A DNA stretch of 64,000 nucleotides from an uncultured Eubacteriales bacterium. GTDB taxonomy: Bacteria; Bacillota; Clostridia; Christensenellales; CAG-138. The DNA lies in contig UQXE01000006.1 of assembly GCA_900544965.1 (NCBI GenBank), positions 1 to 64,000 on the forward strand. The letters are read 5' to 3'. Shown here one piece after another: positions 54,392 to 63,684 of the stretch (position 1 is the first letter of the stretch; each line of letters starts with the position of its first letter). Both the position numbers and the translations under genes were made by a program. Below the pieces are notes generated by a model. The model did no database searches. It saw nothing but the letters and a program-made list of their open reading frames with translations, and was not told the origin of the DNA.

Positions 54392-55447
54392 CTATTCCGA
54401 TTCACGGTTTATTTCGTCTAAAACCCTTCTTCTGAGCTGGCCGCAGGCGCCCTCTATATCAGCACCCATTTCGCGTCTGACCGTTGCGGATATATGCCGG
54501 CTGGCAAGCATGCCGGCAAACTCGTTTGCCGATTCCCTTGATACACCCATAAGCCCGCGCTCCTTAACAAAGTTTAAAGGTATAAGGTTAACATGACAGC
54601 TTATCCTGCGAAGCCTGCGCGACAGCTCCTCTGCATGTACTATACCGTTATTTACTCCTTTTATCAAGGCATATTCAAATATTATGCGTCTTCCCGTATT
54701 ATTCGCGTAATCTCTGGCTGCATTTAACAGCGAATCCATTTTATAGCGCTTTGCCACAGGCATTAATCCGCATCTTATTTCATCGTTAGGAGCATGCAGC
54801 GATATGCTCAGTGTAATGTGCGGCGCCTCGTCCATAAGACGGTATATTTTTTCCACAAGCCCGCATGTTGAAAGCGAGATGTTCCTGGGCGAAATATTTA
54901 TGCCCTCTTTGCACGTTATGAGTTCAATAAACCTCACTACGTTATCGTAGTTATCCAGAGGTTCCCCGCTTCCCATAAATACTATATTGGTTACGCGCCT
55001 TGACCTGTTTAAATCTTTGGGCTCATCATGCTCCACGCAGTTGAGCATTGAAAGCATTTCCCCTGAGGTGATATTTCTTATCATTCCGTCCAAAGCGGAC
55101 GCGCAGAACGAACAATTCATCCTACACCCAACCTGAGTGGATAGGCACAGCGTATCGCCATGATTATAATGCATGAGCACGCCTTCCACCATATTCCCAT
55201 CACCCAATTCAAACAGGTACTTTACCGTTGAATCCCTGTTGGAAACCCATTTTTCATATATTGATGCCGTACCGTACGGATATTTTTCAAGTTCGGATCG
55301 TAATCCCTTGGGCAGGTTTGTCATTTCAGAAGGCTTGCATCCCGAATTAAGCCATTTAAAGAGCTGTTTCGCCCTGTATCTGGGCTGCTGATATTCGTCC
55401 ATCAATTTTGATAAATCATCAATCATCATGGAATTAAGTTCGCGCAT
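54392..55447 (-). CDS. rlmN: 23S rRNA (adenine2503-C2)/tRNA (adenine37-C2) methyltransferase
   Basis: RlmN is a radical SAM enzyme that methylates A2503 in the peptidyl transferase centre. The 351 residues show CRMNCSFCAS as the cluster motif, the GEPLDN motif, and the C-terminal catalytic Cys in GADIEGACGQL. There is no sign of Cfr-type differences. AAGGAG precedes the ATG. Confidence 0.95.
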   Translation of the reverse strand: MRELNSMMIDDLSKLMDEYQQPRYRAKQLFKWLNSGCKPSEMTNLPKGLRSELEKYPYGTASIYEKWVSNRDSTVKYLFELGDGNMVEGVLMHYNHGDTLCLSTQVGCRMNCSFCASALDGMIRNITSGEMLSMLNCVEHDEPKDLNRSRRVTNIVFMGSGEPLDNYDNVVRFIELITCKEGINISPRNISLSTCGLVEKIYRLMDEAPHITLSISLHAPNDEIRCGLMPVAKRYKMDSLLNAARDYANNTGRRIIFEYALIKGVNNGIVHAEELSRRLRRISCHVNLIPLNFVKERGLMGVSRESANEFAGMLASRHISATVRREMGADIEGACGQLRRRVLDEINRESE

Positions 55448-55466
55448 CTCTGGTCACTCCTTTTAG

Positions 55467-56777
55467 CTAGCAATCTGCCTTGCGTTGCATCTTAGCGATG
55501 AAAAAGCCTTCAGTCCCGTCCAAATGCGGGAAAAGCTGAAGCGCTCCGTCCTTAACACGGGGCCAAAGCTCCATTGGAACATATGGTTTTATATCGGCTG
55601 GATGAAACCCATTGTACTTTTCCAAGAAGCGCTTCATAATACCTTCATTTTCGCGTTCTGAAATGGTACATGTCGCGTAGACCAATGCCCCGCCTTTTTT
55701 AACGTATTTTGAGCAAGTTGATAGAATATCGAACTGTATTTCCGATAGGCCGGCAATAACCTCATCCGTTTTTCTATATCTGGCGTCAGGTTTTCCACGT
55801 ACCCCCAATCCGGAACAAGGCGCGTCTACCAGTACAACATCCATTTTTTCATCAAGCTCTTCATCATAAAGCCTTGCGTCATGCAATGCTGTGACTGCGT
55901 TCATTACATGCAGTCTTTCAAGTGTACGATCCAGAAGCTCCTTGCGGTGCTGATGGACTTCCCAGGCCAGTATCGAACCCGTATCAGCCATCAACGCTGA
56001 TAAATACGCTGTTTTCCCTCCAGGCGCTGCGCATGCGTCCAGCACCTTCATGCCCTGCATGGCTCCGCATATCTGGCATACAAGCATCGCGCTTTCACTC
56101 TGTATGCTTATAAATCCATCATTGTACAAACTATCGGATACGGGATTAAATCCTGATGTAAGCTTGTATGCGTCTTTAACCAGTATCCCCCTGATATATC
56201 CCATCCCCCTGCCGTTAAGCTCGGTCTCCAACATTTCAGAGGTATAGGGGGGATGAGCGCGAACAGTAAAAGGCGTATCGGATTTTTCTAACATATCCCC
56301 AGCGAATTCCAAGCCGTAAAGCCTAACGTATTCATCGACAATCCACCTTGGATAACTGTATTTAACCGCCAGCCTTTCCCTGTCATCTTCAGGCATTGGG
56401 ACGGTTTTCAAATCCAAACGGCACACGGTTCTCATTACACCGTTTACATATCCGGCCAATGCGCCCTTCCCTACTTCCTTTGCAAGCTTTACGCTCTCAT
56501 CGCAGGCCACCCTGTCAGGAACCGACATAAAAAGCGCCTGGCATACGCCCAGACGTAGTATTCCCTTGATAACATGATTGAGTTTACCCTTGGAACAATA
56601 ATCAATTATATAATCAATATACATCAGCCTGTCAAGCGTTTCATAGACCAATGCGCTAACCCAAGCGGCCTCAGAAGACGGCTTTTCAGAAAGGGCGTCC
56701 TTTAAGGCAAGGTTTGAATATTTTCCTCCCCTGATTATGCTGTCAAGCACTTCAAGGGCAACTCGCCTTAAGCTCAT
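55467..56777 (-). CDS. rsmB: 16S rRNA (cytosine967-C5)-methyltransferase
   Basis: RsmB methylates C967. The 436 residues have an N-terminal NusB-like domain (RVALEVLDSIIRGGKYSN) and a C-terminal SAM methyltransferase with VLDACAAPGGKT, VDAPCSGLG and VYATCTIS, where the two Cys are catalytic. It overlaps fmt by 4 bases. Confidence 0.95.
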   Translation of the reverse strand: MSLRRVALEVLDSIIRGGKYSNLALKDALSEKPSSEAAWVSALVYETLDRLMYIDYIIDYCSKGKLNHVIKGILRLGVCQALFMSVPDRVACDESVKLAKEVGKGALAGYVNGVMRTVCRLDLKTVPMPEDDRERLAVKYSYPRWIVDEYVRLYGLEFAGDMLEKSDTPFTVRAHPPYTSEMLETELNGRGMGYIRGILVKDAYKLTSGFNPVSDSLYNDGFISIQSESAMLVCQICGAMQGMKVLDACAAPGGKTAYLSALMADTGSILAWEVHQHRKELLDRTLERLHVMNAVTALHDARLYDEELDEKMDVVLVDAPCSGLGVRGKPDARYRKTDEVIAGLSEIQFDILSTCSKYVKKGGALVYATCTISERENEGIMKRFLEKYNGFHPADIKPYVPMELWPRVKDGALQLFPHLDGTEGFFIAKMQRKADC

Positions 56778-57703
56778 GTTAAAAAGCAGCCCTTCAAATT
56801 TCTGCCATTCAAGGCAGTCTTTGCATCCATGCGCTTCGCTCCCCTGAACTGTAGTTCCGTTACTTCAATGAGGCCGTCAGCCGTAGCGACAAACAGTCCC
56901 TTCTTAGGATCCGCAATAACGCACTCTCCAGCATGAGCGGCTGGGTTCCCAGTTTCACACAGTTTTGTCCTCCATATGTTGAGAGGTTCACCGCCTATCA
57001 TTGCATACGCGCATGGATCAGGGTTCATACCTCTGACCAGGTTATGTATTTCAACAGACGACTTGCTAAAATCTATCCTGGCGTTTTCTTTTTCAATGCG
57101 CCCACATCTTGTGGCCTTTAAGCTATCCTGTGGAATCGCAATGAGTTCGCCTTGCTGAAGCCTTTCAAGAGTATCCCTCAATACAGTGGCGCCAAGCAAC
57201 GCTAGCCTTTCGCTCAGTTCTCCGGCCGTTTCATCGGGATATATATCAAGCTCCCTCATCAACAGTATATCGCCGGTATCAAGCCCTACATCGGTCAGCA
57301 TAGTGGTTATGCCGGTTTTCCTTTCACCCGCTATTATAGCGCTTTGAATGGGTGCGGCCCCGCGGTATTTGGGTAAGAGACTTCCATGCACATTTATACA
57401 TCCATGCTTTGGAATGCCAAGAATTTCACGAGACAGTATCTGTCCAAATGCTGCGGTGACCATAACGTCAGGCCTGAAATTTTGTAATTCAACTATGCTG
57501 TCGCGGTTCTTTATACGTTCAAATTGGAAAACCGGAAGACCAAGCTTTAATGCTTCAATTTTTACCGGGGGTGCGCACATAAGCCGTTTCCTGCCTTTAG
57601 GCTTGTCCGGCTGCGTAAGCACAATTATATCATGACCGCTATCTACCAGCATCCTTAGGGACGGCAAGGCAAATTCAGGAGTGCCCAAGAAAGCTATTCT
57701 CAC
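56774..57703 (-). CDS. fmt: Methionyl-tRNA formyltransferase
   Basis: Fmt formylates initiator Met-tRNA. The 309 residues show FLGTPEFALPSL, the catalytic region with Asn and His in INVHGSLLPKYRG, DTGDIL, and a C-terminal OB-like domain. It follows def by 15 bases, the classical def-fmt pair whose products add and later remove the formyl group. Confidence 0.96.
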   Translation of the reverse strand: MRIAFLGTPEFALPSLRMLVDSGHDIIVLTQPDKPKGRKRLMCAPPVKIEALKLGLPVFQFERIKNRDSIVELQNFRPDVMVTAAFGQILSREILGIPKHGCINVHGSLLPKYRGAAPIQSAIIAGERKTGITTMLTDVGLDTGDILLMRELDIYPDETAGELSERLALLGATVLRDTLERLQQGELIAIPQDSLKATRCGRIEKENARIDFSKSSVEIHNLVRGMNPDPCAYAMIGGEPLNIWRTKLCETGNPAAHAGECVIADPKKGLFVATADGLIEVTELQFRGAKRMDAKTALNGRNLKGCFLT

Positions 57704-57718
57704 AAACTCAGCCCTTTC

Positions 57719-58207
57719 CTAAGAGATATTTTCACTTTTAATGTCTTCATCATCGTAACCTTCAGGGGGTTCGGTAGCAATGTCTACAAAAAGTCTTCCG
57801 TTAAGATGATCTACTTCATGGAATACCGCGCGTGCAAATAATCCTTCGCCCTCATATTCGACTGCACTGCCATTGCGGTTAAATCCCCGAACAACTACTC
57901 TGTTCGGACGTACGACATACCCTCGGTCATCTGGAAATGAAAGGCATCCTTCATATCCTTTTTGTTCACCTGAAAATGAAACAATGGTTGGATTGACCAG
58001 CTCCACTAAGCCCGACCCGCAATCTATTACCACCACTCGTTTGAGTACGCCTACCTGTGATGCGGCAAGCCCCGCGCCTTCGGCATGGTACATGGTTTCA
58101 GCCATGTCGTCAAGAAGCGTATGGAGCCGTCTGTCGAAATTTATAACAGGCTTACATACCTTTCTCAGGCATGGGGCGCCATTTTTAAAAATATATCTTA
58201 GTGCCAT
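57719..58207 (-). CDS. def: Peptide deformylase
   Basis: Def removes N-formyl groups from new proteins. The 162 residues have the three motifs GAGLAASQVG, EGCLSFPD and HEVDHLNG, which place the metal ligands. The start MALRYIF is chosen for GGAGGACA upstream. It begins an eight-gene run ending at rpe. priA, the usual upstream neighbour in Bacillus, is absent. Confidence 0.96.
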   Translation of the reverse strand: MALRYIFKNGAPCLRKVCKPVINFDRRLHTLLDDMAETMYHAEGAGLAASQVGVLKRVVVIDCGSGLVELVNPTIVSFSGEQKGYEGCLSFPDDRGYVVRPNRVVVRGFNRNGSAVEYEGEGLFARAVFHEVDHLNGRLFVDIATEPPEGYDDEDIKSENIS

Positions 58208-58237
58208 AAGGTTGTCCTCCAACAAATCATTATAAAT

Positions 58238-58266
58238 ATTATAAAATAATTTTAAAATTTTATCAA
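58238..58266 (-). promoter_or_regulatory. Promoter of the def-fmt-rsmB-rlmN-prpC-prkC-rsgA-rpe operon
   Basis: TTGATA (58261-58266), exactly 17 bases and TATAAT (58238-58243) on the minus strand, 30 bases ahead of def, in an AT-rich stretch. Confidence 0.8.
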
Positions 58267-58315
58267 CGCCTGACGCCTCAATTAACCTAGGGTGACAAGA
58301 ACAGAAAAAGCCTGT

Positions 58316-60085
58316 TTAGCTTAATACCATTTGATCCCGACGCACTTCAATTTCAAATCTTACCCTTCCATTTTTACAAAAAGCCTGTATGTTTCCTCCT
58401 AGAAGGGAAATGGTTTCCTTAGCTATCGCAAGGCCAAGGCCGGTGCCATTGCCGCTGTGTGCCTTATCAGCCTTATAAAACCGTTCAAACAAATGCTCAA
58501 TATCGGTTTCATCTATGTAACCTGGATTTTCAACAAATATGATTATTCTATCCTCAACCAAATCGGCGCCAAGCAGGATTTCGCGTCCTCCTTCAGAATG
58601 CTTAACAGCATTATCAAGGAGTATAACAATAACTTGCTCAATCCTGTCAGGGTTTGAATAAACTGTTACTGGAACGTTATCAAGGCTAAGACTCAGCCTG
58701 AAACCACAGTCGCTGGCAATTTCCGTAAAACAGTCAGCCGCGTTTCTTATAAGCTCGGTTATGTCAAAGCTGTATTTTTCAAAGGCAACCCCGCCGGACT
58801 GGAGCCGCGAAAGCTCAAGAAGGTCGTCTATAAGCCTTGATAGCCGCATCGATTCCTTGAGTATATAGCCATAGTAGCGCGACCGGTCAAAATCATTTTT
58901 TATAAGGCCGTCACTAAGGGCGTCGGCCAGGCTGCGAATTGCGCTTATCGGAGTGCGAAGTTCATGTGATACGTTCGCTACATAATCCCTTCGGGTCTGT
59001 TCAAGCCGTTCCGACTCCGTTACGTCCCTCATTAGAACAACGGCTCCGGCAACGTGATCCTCTCCATTCGGAAGAGGCGTAATAGTTATATGCAGCAACC
59101 GTTCCCCAACCTTAAGCTGCTCGTTTTTTGCTGCCATATTCAAAGACACATCCGTCATGAATTTCATTATCGACCTGTATATATCTGATCCGGCGGGAAT
59201 GCATCCTCTTCCACCGCCCATAAGCCTAATCGCCGCATCATTGCAGTGGGTGAGTTTTCCTTCCGCATTTATTGCCATCACTCCTTCGCCAAGGCCATTC
59301 ATGATAGCGCGTAATCGGTTTCTTTCAAGAGTAAGGTCTTTAATTGTCCTCTCCAGCTCGTCGGACATGTGGTTTAGCGCGCTTCCAAGCCTCGCAAGCT
59401 CTCCCCTTCCCCTTTCCGGAGCGTTTACCTTAAAGTCGCCCAGCGCTATTGCCTGCGCAACGTCGGTCATCCTATTTACAGGTCCTGTTATGCTTTTGGA
59501 GGCAAAGTACGCGGGAATAATCATCAAAGCGGCAACGGCAAGCATACTTACAACCAGAGCTGTAATCAGTGCGTTTACAGCGGCGCTTATTTCGCTTATC
59601 GGCTTTACAAGAAATACAGCGCCCTGAATCCTGTCTCCAACAAATGGCGTGTTTCCATATGATGTTATAGGCGTACCTACAATTATACAGTATTCCCTTA
59701 GTTCTGCAGGGGTCGTAACATGCTCTCCGTTCAGCACGCTCTCCAGATGAGGTTCAACATAAGCCCTTAATTCGGTGGAGGATTCAGTATCAAGATATGC
59801 AAACAGCTCTCCTTCGGCGTTATACATATATAGCTGCGCGTCCCAGAGGTCATTCATGGTTGCGGGAGACATAAGGGACTCAAATGTCGCTCTGGACATA
59901 AGCCCCATAAGGTACAGCCAGGCTTGCTCTGCGCAATATTCAGCCCGCGGCACAAGCTCTTCTGCCTTTTGATCGGCAAATACGCTTTTTCCATATATGC
60001 TAAACAAAACCGTCGTAAGCGCAGCGCTCATTATGATGGTAAGCAGGATTATTATAAGGGTTCTATACAACAGTGAATGCTTCAT
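58316..60085 (-). CDS. Membrane sensor histidine kinase with HAMP and PAS
   Basis: A 589-residue kinase of the WalK/PhoR/ResE group. It has TM1 (TLIIILLTIIMSAALTTVLF), an extracellular sensor of about 130 residues, TM2 (ALVVSMLAVAALMIIPAYFAS), a HAMP, and a PAS-like domain (MNGLGEGVMAINAEGKLTHCN). The H-box is VANVSHELRTPISA, the N-box VILLDNAVKHS, and GTGLGLAIAKE the G-box. It overlaps the regulator gene by 4 bases. A cell-wall or phosphate-type stimulus is possible; the sequence does not decide. Confidence 0.92.
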   Translation of the reverse strand: MKHSLLYRTLIIILLTIIMSAALTTVLFSIYGKSVFADQKAEELVPRAEYCAEQAWLYLMGLMSRATFESLMSPATMNDLWDAQLYMYNAEGELFAYLDTESSTELRAYVEPHLESVLNGEHVTTPAELREYCIIVGTPITSYGNTPFVGDRIQGAVFLVKPISEISAAVNALITALVVSMLAVAALMIIPAYFASKSITGPVNRMTDVAQAIALGDFKVNAPERGRGELARLGSALNHMSDELERTIKDLTLERNRLRAIMNGLGEGVMAINAEGKLTHCNDAAIRLMGGGRGCIPAGSDIYRSIMKFMTDVSLNMAAKNEQLKVGERLLHITITPLPNGEDHVAGAVVLMRDVTESERLEQTRRDYVANVSHELRTPISAIRSLADALSDGLIKNDFDRSRYYGYILKESMRLSRLIDDLLELSRLQSGGVAFEKYSFDITELIRNAADCFTEIASDCGFRLSLSLDNVPVTVYSNPDRIEQVIVILLDNAVKHSEGGREILLGADLVEDRIIIFVENPGYIDETDIEHLFERFYKADKAHSGNGTGLGLAIAKETISLLGGNIQAFCKNGRVRFEIEVRRDQMVLS

Positions 60086-60768
60086 TCCGTCAATTCAAAC
60101 TTATACCCAATGCCATACACGGTGTTTATCGCAAATCCAAGGCCACCGTGCGGAAACTTCTGCCTTATCCGCTTTATCTGCGTATCTACGGCTCTTGTAT
60201 CGCCGAAGTAATCGTATCCCCATATTCTTGACAATATCTGCTCCCTTGAAAACACCTTTCCTGGGTGCGAGGCAAGCATCTCCAATATTTCAACCTCTTT
60301 GGGGGTAAACCTTACGGCGTCCCCATTGATTTTTACGCTGTAGTTGGCTAGATCAACCTCCAACCCGCCCAATTTCAGAGCCTTTGGGGGTTCGTCCGCT
60401 TGAGAGAGATATCTGCGCAGAACCGATTTGATTCGGGCGATAACCTCCCTAATGCTGAACGGCTTTACTATGTAATCGTCAGCCCCAAGCTCCAATCCTA
60501 AGACCCTGTCGATCTCCTCTCCCTTGGCCGTAAGCATGATTATTGGTACGCGGCTTTGCTGCCTGATCTCCCTGCAGACTTCAATGCCGGACATTACCGG
60601 CATCATTATGTCGAGTATTATAAGCGTCGGGTTCTGAGATTCAAATTTTTCAATAGCTTCCTTGCCGTTGAAAGCTGAGATGGCCTCGTATCCCTCTTCT
60701 CTTAAATAAACGCCAAGCGTTTCATGGATTATCGGCTGATCGTCGCAGATCAATATCTTTCGGTCCAT
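60082..60768 (-). CDS. OmpR/PhoB-family response regulator
   Basis: A 228-residue regulator: acidic pair in ICDDQP, phosphoacceptor Asp in LIILDIMMPV, Thr in IIMLTAKGE, Lys in IVKPFS. The winged helix has TPKEVEILEMLASHPGKVFSREQIL and VDTQIKRIRQKF. It is the first gene of a regulator-kinase pair with its own promoter at 60787-60815. It is distinct in sequence from the pair at 8031-10179. Confidence 0.93.
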   Translation of the reverse strand: MDRKILICDDQPIIHETLGVYLREEGYEAISAFNGKEAIEKFESQNPTLIILDIMMPVMSGIEVCREIRQQSRVPIIMLTAKGEEIDRVLGLELGADDYIVKPFSIREVIARIKSVLRRYLSQADEPPKALKLGGLEVDLANYSVKINGDAVRFTPKEVEILEMLASHPGKVFSREQILSRIWGYDYFGDTRAVDTQIKRIRQKFPHGGLGFAINTVYGIGYKFELTE

Positions 60769-60786
60769 ATTATCACCTCTTTATCT

Positions 60787-60815
60787 ATTATAAATTACTT
60801 GATCGGACAAGGCAA
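60787..60815 (-). promoter_or_regulatory. Promoter of the second two-component operon
   Basis: TTGCCT (60810-60815), 17 bases and TATAAT (60787-60792) on the minus strand, 18 bases ahead of the start codon. Confidence 0.65.
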
Positions 60816-61626
60816 TGGAGTTGGCGTAAGCGTCATAATTGTACAATATTAGGACATAATTGCAGCTTCTTTGTTGGCAGGGCCAGTTAAATTAAGATGC
60901 GTATTTCTTAAAAAAGCTTATTTTTGACTTTCTTGTGTTTTTAATTAGATCGCTTTTAAAATTGCTTGGCAAATTAAACTTATCCACTGATTGTTATACT
61001 GTTAAGCCAATAAATTTATACTTTTTTGTACACCAAATAGCTCGATAAAAGCGGCATATGGTAAATATAACATTATAAATTTGCAGGAAATACATTATCT
61101 TGCGCGATACCAATCGCCTATAAGGCCGAAATGGTATATCAGAGCTTACGGATTATCAATAGCTTCTGGACGAAATTGCCGCGGGGCGTAGTTATTGACC
61201 TGCTCATAATTAGAAGTATATATTCTGACGAAACCAAGGGGATATATGTCGTAAAATATTTCTATTACCTGGGAAACAATAAAGCTGGCTGTACTATGGA
61301 TCAGGATTATTTATGAAGACGACCGCATATGCTCAACCTTTGGTTCCTAAATCTTGGGAGACGCGAGTATATGTAACCGGTACTGCGCGGACCGCCGCAT
61401 CTGGTTGGCGACAACTGTGCTGCGCTTTATGCCCCTTCTATCGGCTTTTACCAAAAAAACGATCGGCGAGTAAACATCACTTTGCAGCCACAGGCGCTGT
61501 TGCATGAAAATCGACCTTCATCATTTACGTCGTCCTCCGCGACAACAAATCCTGCTGTGCCAAATTATTGATGTTCAACCTACATGTGCTGTGGGTATAA
61601 TAAATACTATAAGGACGGTGACACGC
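60816..61626. other. Intergenic stretch, no gene supported
   Basis: About 800 bases with only short frames lacking ribosome binding sites and recognisable motifs. It marks the change from the housekeeping region to the accessory region at the right end. Confidence 0.5.
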
Positions 61627-62301
61627 TTGAACTTCATCAGAGGGATTATGCTTGAGGGCATTCCATGCGCTGGTAAAACATCGACATTCAACGCGGTGAA
61701 AAAGCTGCACACCGAAAGGGCGGACTGTGAGAGAGGCATCATTGCTTTGGGTGAGCATTACTCCCAAGTATTGAACAGGATAAATGGTGAACCTGTCATA
61801 CTGGAGCAAAATGCCCACTGTGCTCTTTTGAGTGAACGCCTGTCCATGTTGGAACGGTTGAACGCTTGGGCCTCCTCCTTGGGAGAGGCGCGGCGCCAAT
61901 CTAGGGGGCTTTTTGTTCTGCTTGAACGATTTTATCTCAATCACGTTGTCGCCTTTGATACGTGCTCTCAAAGCATGGAAATTTGCTGCATCCACCTTGG
62001 TTTTAAATGCATGCTGCTGACGATTTCCAATGATAACATTGTTCATCGCATCCGTTTGAGGGATGAACAAATGAATATCAAGCGACCGTCCGATGAGATT
62101 GAATTGCAAGCTTCTGATTACTTAGCTGTTCAGGAGCGTTTTCTTGTGGCTGTTAAGCGTATTTCTAGCCCTACTCTGATCATAAATACGGATTCCATGG
62201 ACTGGAGTTCTTTTGCACATAATATCCTCTCTCTCAGATATTGCTTGACTCTTTATAGCTGGTCCTGGTCAACAATCTCAAATAGTACTCAAAAACCATA
62301 G
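61627..62301 (+). CDS. P-loop kinase-like protein, unassigned
   Basis: A 224-residue protein with Walker A GIPCAGKTST near the N-terminus, preceded by RGIMLEG. An RIRLRDEQ segment at about residue 145 resembles the lid of nucleoside or nucleotide kinases, and an ERFYLNH stretch could contact substrate. The start is a TTG at 61627 with AAGGA upstream; an ATG at 61648 is an alternative. It lies alone next to phage remnants and may be a deoxynucleoside-kinase-like accessory gene. The C-terminal end looks atypical, so late frame loss is possible. Confidence 0.55.
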   Translation: MNFIRGIMLEGIPCAGKTSTFNAVKKLHTERADCERGIIALGEHYSQVLNRINGEPVILEQNAHCALLSERLSMLERLNAWASSLGEARRQSRGLFVLLERFYLNHVVAFDTCSQSMEICCIHLGFKCMLLTISNDNIVHRIRLRDEQMNIKRPSDEIELQASDYLAVQERFLVAVKRISSPTLIINTDSMDWSSFAHNILSLRYCLTLYSWSWSTISNSTQKP

Positions 62302-62326
62302 TAGATTAAAATTAAGGTTTAAGGAG

Positions 62327-62656
62327 GGCATTTATTATCTTTTTTGTGAAATGTTTGCTCCCCAATATTTTGTCAGATTGGAACAAACACATCAAAACAT
62401 TCTTCCGCCGGTTGCCGACGTTGAATTTTACGGCGAGTTTTTCAGATTCCCTCCAGAAAAGGATTATGTAGAACGCGAATTGACAGCAATGCTTCAGGTC
62501 CTTGAATCCCATTACGAAGTCAAACCCGTCATATACGTTACCCAGAGAGCGTACAAGGCGTATGGAGTTACCAAGGGCTTTACAGCTTGCGATATAGATA
62601 TTATCAAGTGGAGAGAACATAATAATGAAAACTACATCAATATATTATCTGCTTAA
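62327..62656 (+). pseudogene. GH25 lysozyme fragment
   Basis: The segment LPPVADVEFYGEF matches the core of GH25 muramidases, with the DxE pair, followed by VERELTAMLQVLESHYEVKPVIYVT and a degenerate end. The N-terminal part with the first catalytic Asp and the C-terminal third are missing. It reads rightward, opposite to the holin and peptidoglycan-binding genes nearby, and is probably the relic of a phage endolysin. Confidence 0.7.
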
Positions 62657-62666
62657 TTAAACCACT

Positions 62667-62698
62667 GTCGCCCCCCATATGGGTGCGTGGATTGAAAT
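62667..62698 (+). CRISPR. Solitary subtype I-C-like CRISPR repeat
   Basis: A 32-base unit begins GTCGC, holds a CCCATATGGG palindrome at its centre and ends GCGTGGATTGAAAT, the pattern of subtype I-C direct repeats. No second copy, spacer or cas gene is found in the window. Position 6 breaks the expected GCACCC/GGGTGC pairing, consistent with a degenerate terminal repeat of a lost array, or with a single repeat carried by a phage. Confidence 0.75.
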
Positions 62699-62706
62699 AA
62701 AGAAAT

Positions 62707-62731
62707 AGAAAGCCGTTAATAGCGGCTTTCT
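62707..62731. terminator. Terminator of tRNA-Ala (bidirectional hairpin)
   Basis: AGAAAGCCG and CGGCTTTCT form a perfect 9-bp stem with a 7-nt loop. T-rich sequence follows on both strands; it lies 61 bases past the tRNA on the minus strand. Confidence 0.8.
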
Positions 62732-62791
62732 ATTTTATTGTAATTGCGAAGATCTTCCCAGCTATAAAAAAGTGTTCGTATCTCCGCGCCA

Positions 62792-62868
62792 TGGTGGAGC
62801 TTACCGGATTCGAACCGGTGATCTCTACACTGCCAGTGTAGCGCGATAGCCAACTTCGCTAAAGCCCC
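62792..62868 (-). tRNA. tRNA-Ala(GGC)
   Basis: On the minus strand: acceptor GGGGCTT with AAGCTCC, D stem GCGA/TCGC, anticodon stem CTACA/TGTAG around CTGGCAG, T arm ACCGG-TTCGAAT-CCGGT, discriminator A and encoded CCA. The anticodon is GGC, reading GCC/GCU. It lies among phage remnants and could be, or be near, an attachment site. Confidence 0.93.
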
Positions 62869-62939
62869 AAAAGCTATATCAGATTCTTTCGTTAACCTAT
62901 TGGTTTGGTTAACTGAGCTAAAGCTCTGAACCGAAGACA

Positions 62940-62968
62940 ATTATAACCTATACTCATCGTTTTGTAAA
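62940..62968 (-). promoter_or_regulatory. Promoter of tRNA-Ala
   Basis: TTTACA (62963-62968), 17 bases, TATAAT (62940-62945) on the minus strand. The leader before the tRNA is about 70 bases and contains AGCTTTAGCTCAGTT, which looks like the 5' part of another tRNA. Confidence 0.65.
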
Positions 62969-63121
62969 GTGGTAATATGATTTTTATTTGTACATTTTGG
63001 ATTTGACAGATAAAATCGATATATAGGCCTATTTGGGCATGACGCGGTTTTAATACCCGCGCCATGCAAAGCGTATCAACTACAACCAATGATTGATAGA
63101 GCGGTTTTCAGTATGTTGACT

Positions 63122-63406
63122 TTATTCCTCCTTTCCTCCTGTAAATCGCTTTACCATCTCAATTCCCCCGTTCGCGCTCAAAGAAACTATTGCGGCATTA
63201 AGAGGTACCAAAAACGCATTGCCCAGATCCAGCTGTCCAGTAAAATAGTACGCCGGATACAGCACCGCGATCGCTATAACCCAGCTCCAGATTTGAGTAG
63301 GTATCTTGTTGATAGCTCCCAGTCCTTTAGTTAACTGTGTGATAACGCATACCATCAATAGGGCTCCCGCTTGGGTAGCGAGTACTGCCCATGTTGTAAA
63401 TTCCAT
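63122..63406 (-). CDS. Phage-type holin
   Basis: A 94-residue membrane protein with about three hydrophobic segments (WAVLATQAGALLMVCVITQL, IWSWVIAIAVLYPAYYFTG, NAFLVPLNAAIVSL) and a charged C-terminus (VKRFTGGKEE), the layout of small phage holins. GGAGGATAAA precedes the chosen ATG; an upstream in-frame start is worse. It lies next to a peptidoglycan-binding gene, so this is probably a phage lysis module, though its lysozyme partner is only a fragment on the other strand. Confidence 0.7.
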   Translation of the reverse strand: MEFTTWAVLATQAGALLMVCVITQLTKGLGAINKIPTQIWSWVIAIAVLYPAYYFTGQLDLGNAFLVPLNAAIVSLSANGGIEMVKRFTGGKEE

Positions 63407-63684
63407 TGTTTTATCCTCCAATTATATATTTGTTTAAAATATAGATTTCAAACCAGTCGATCCTATTGCACAGCTATATGTGTACACGTCCGACTGTTAT
63501 AAGCTATACTTGTGATGCAGATCTCAAAAAACATCAGCTTAAACGCCGTTTCTGCTGCATACTGATTATATTTTTCAAAACTCGTTAAAACTTTCAACAA
63601 GTAGTGTTTTTATTATATTTCCGTCGTTTGATTAAATCTTTAATTACTAGTTTCTGTATCACCTCCATAGGGTCTAACCTTGCT

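Noticed and set aside
61131..61507. Two short open frames before the P-loop gene
   Set aside because: Weak starts, unusual composition and no motif; probably chance frames.
62667..62698. A complete CRISPR-Cas locus
   Set aside because: Only one repeat unit is present; no spacer-repeat periodicity and no cas gene in the window.
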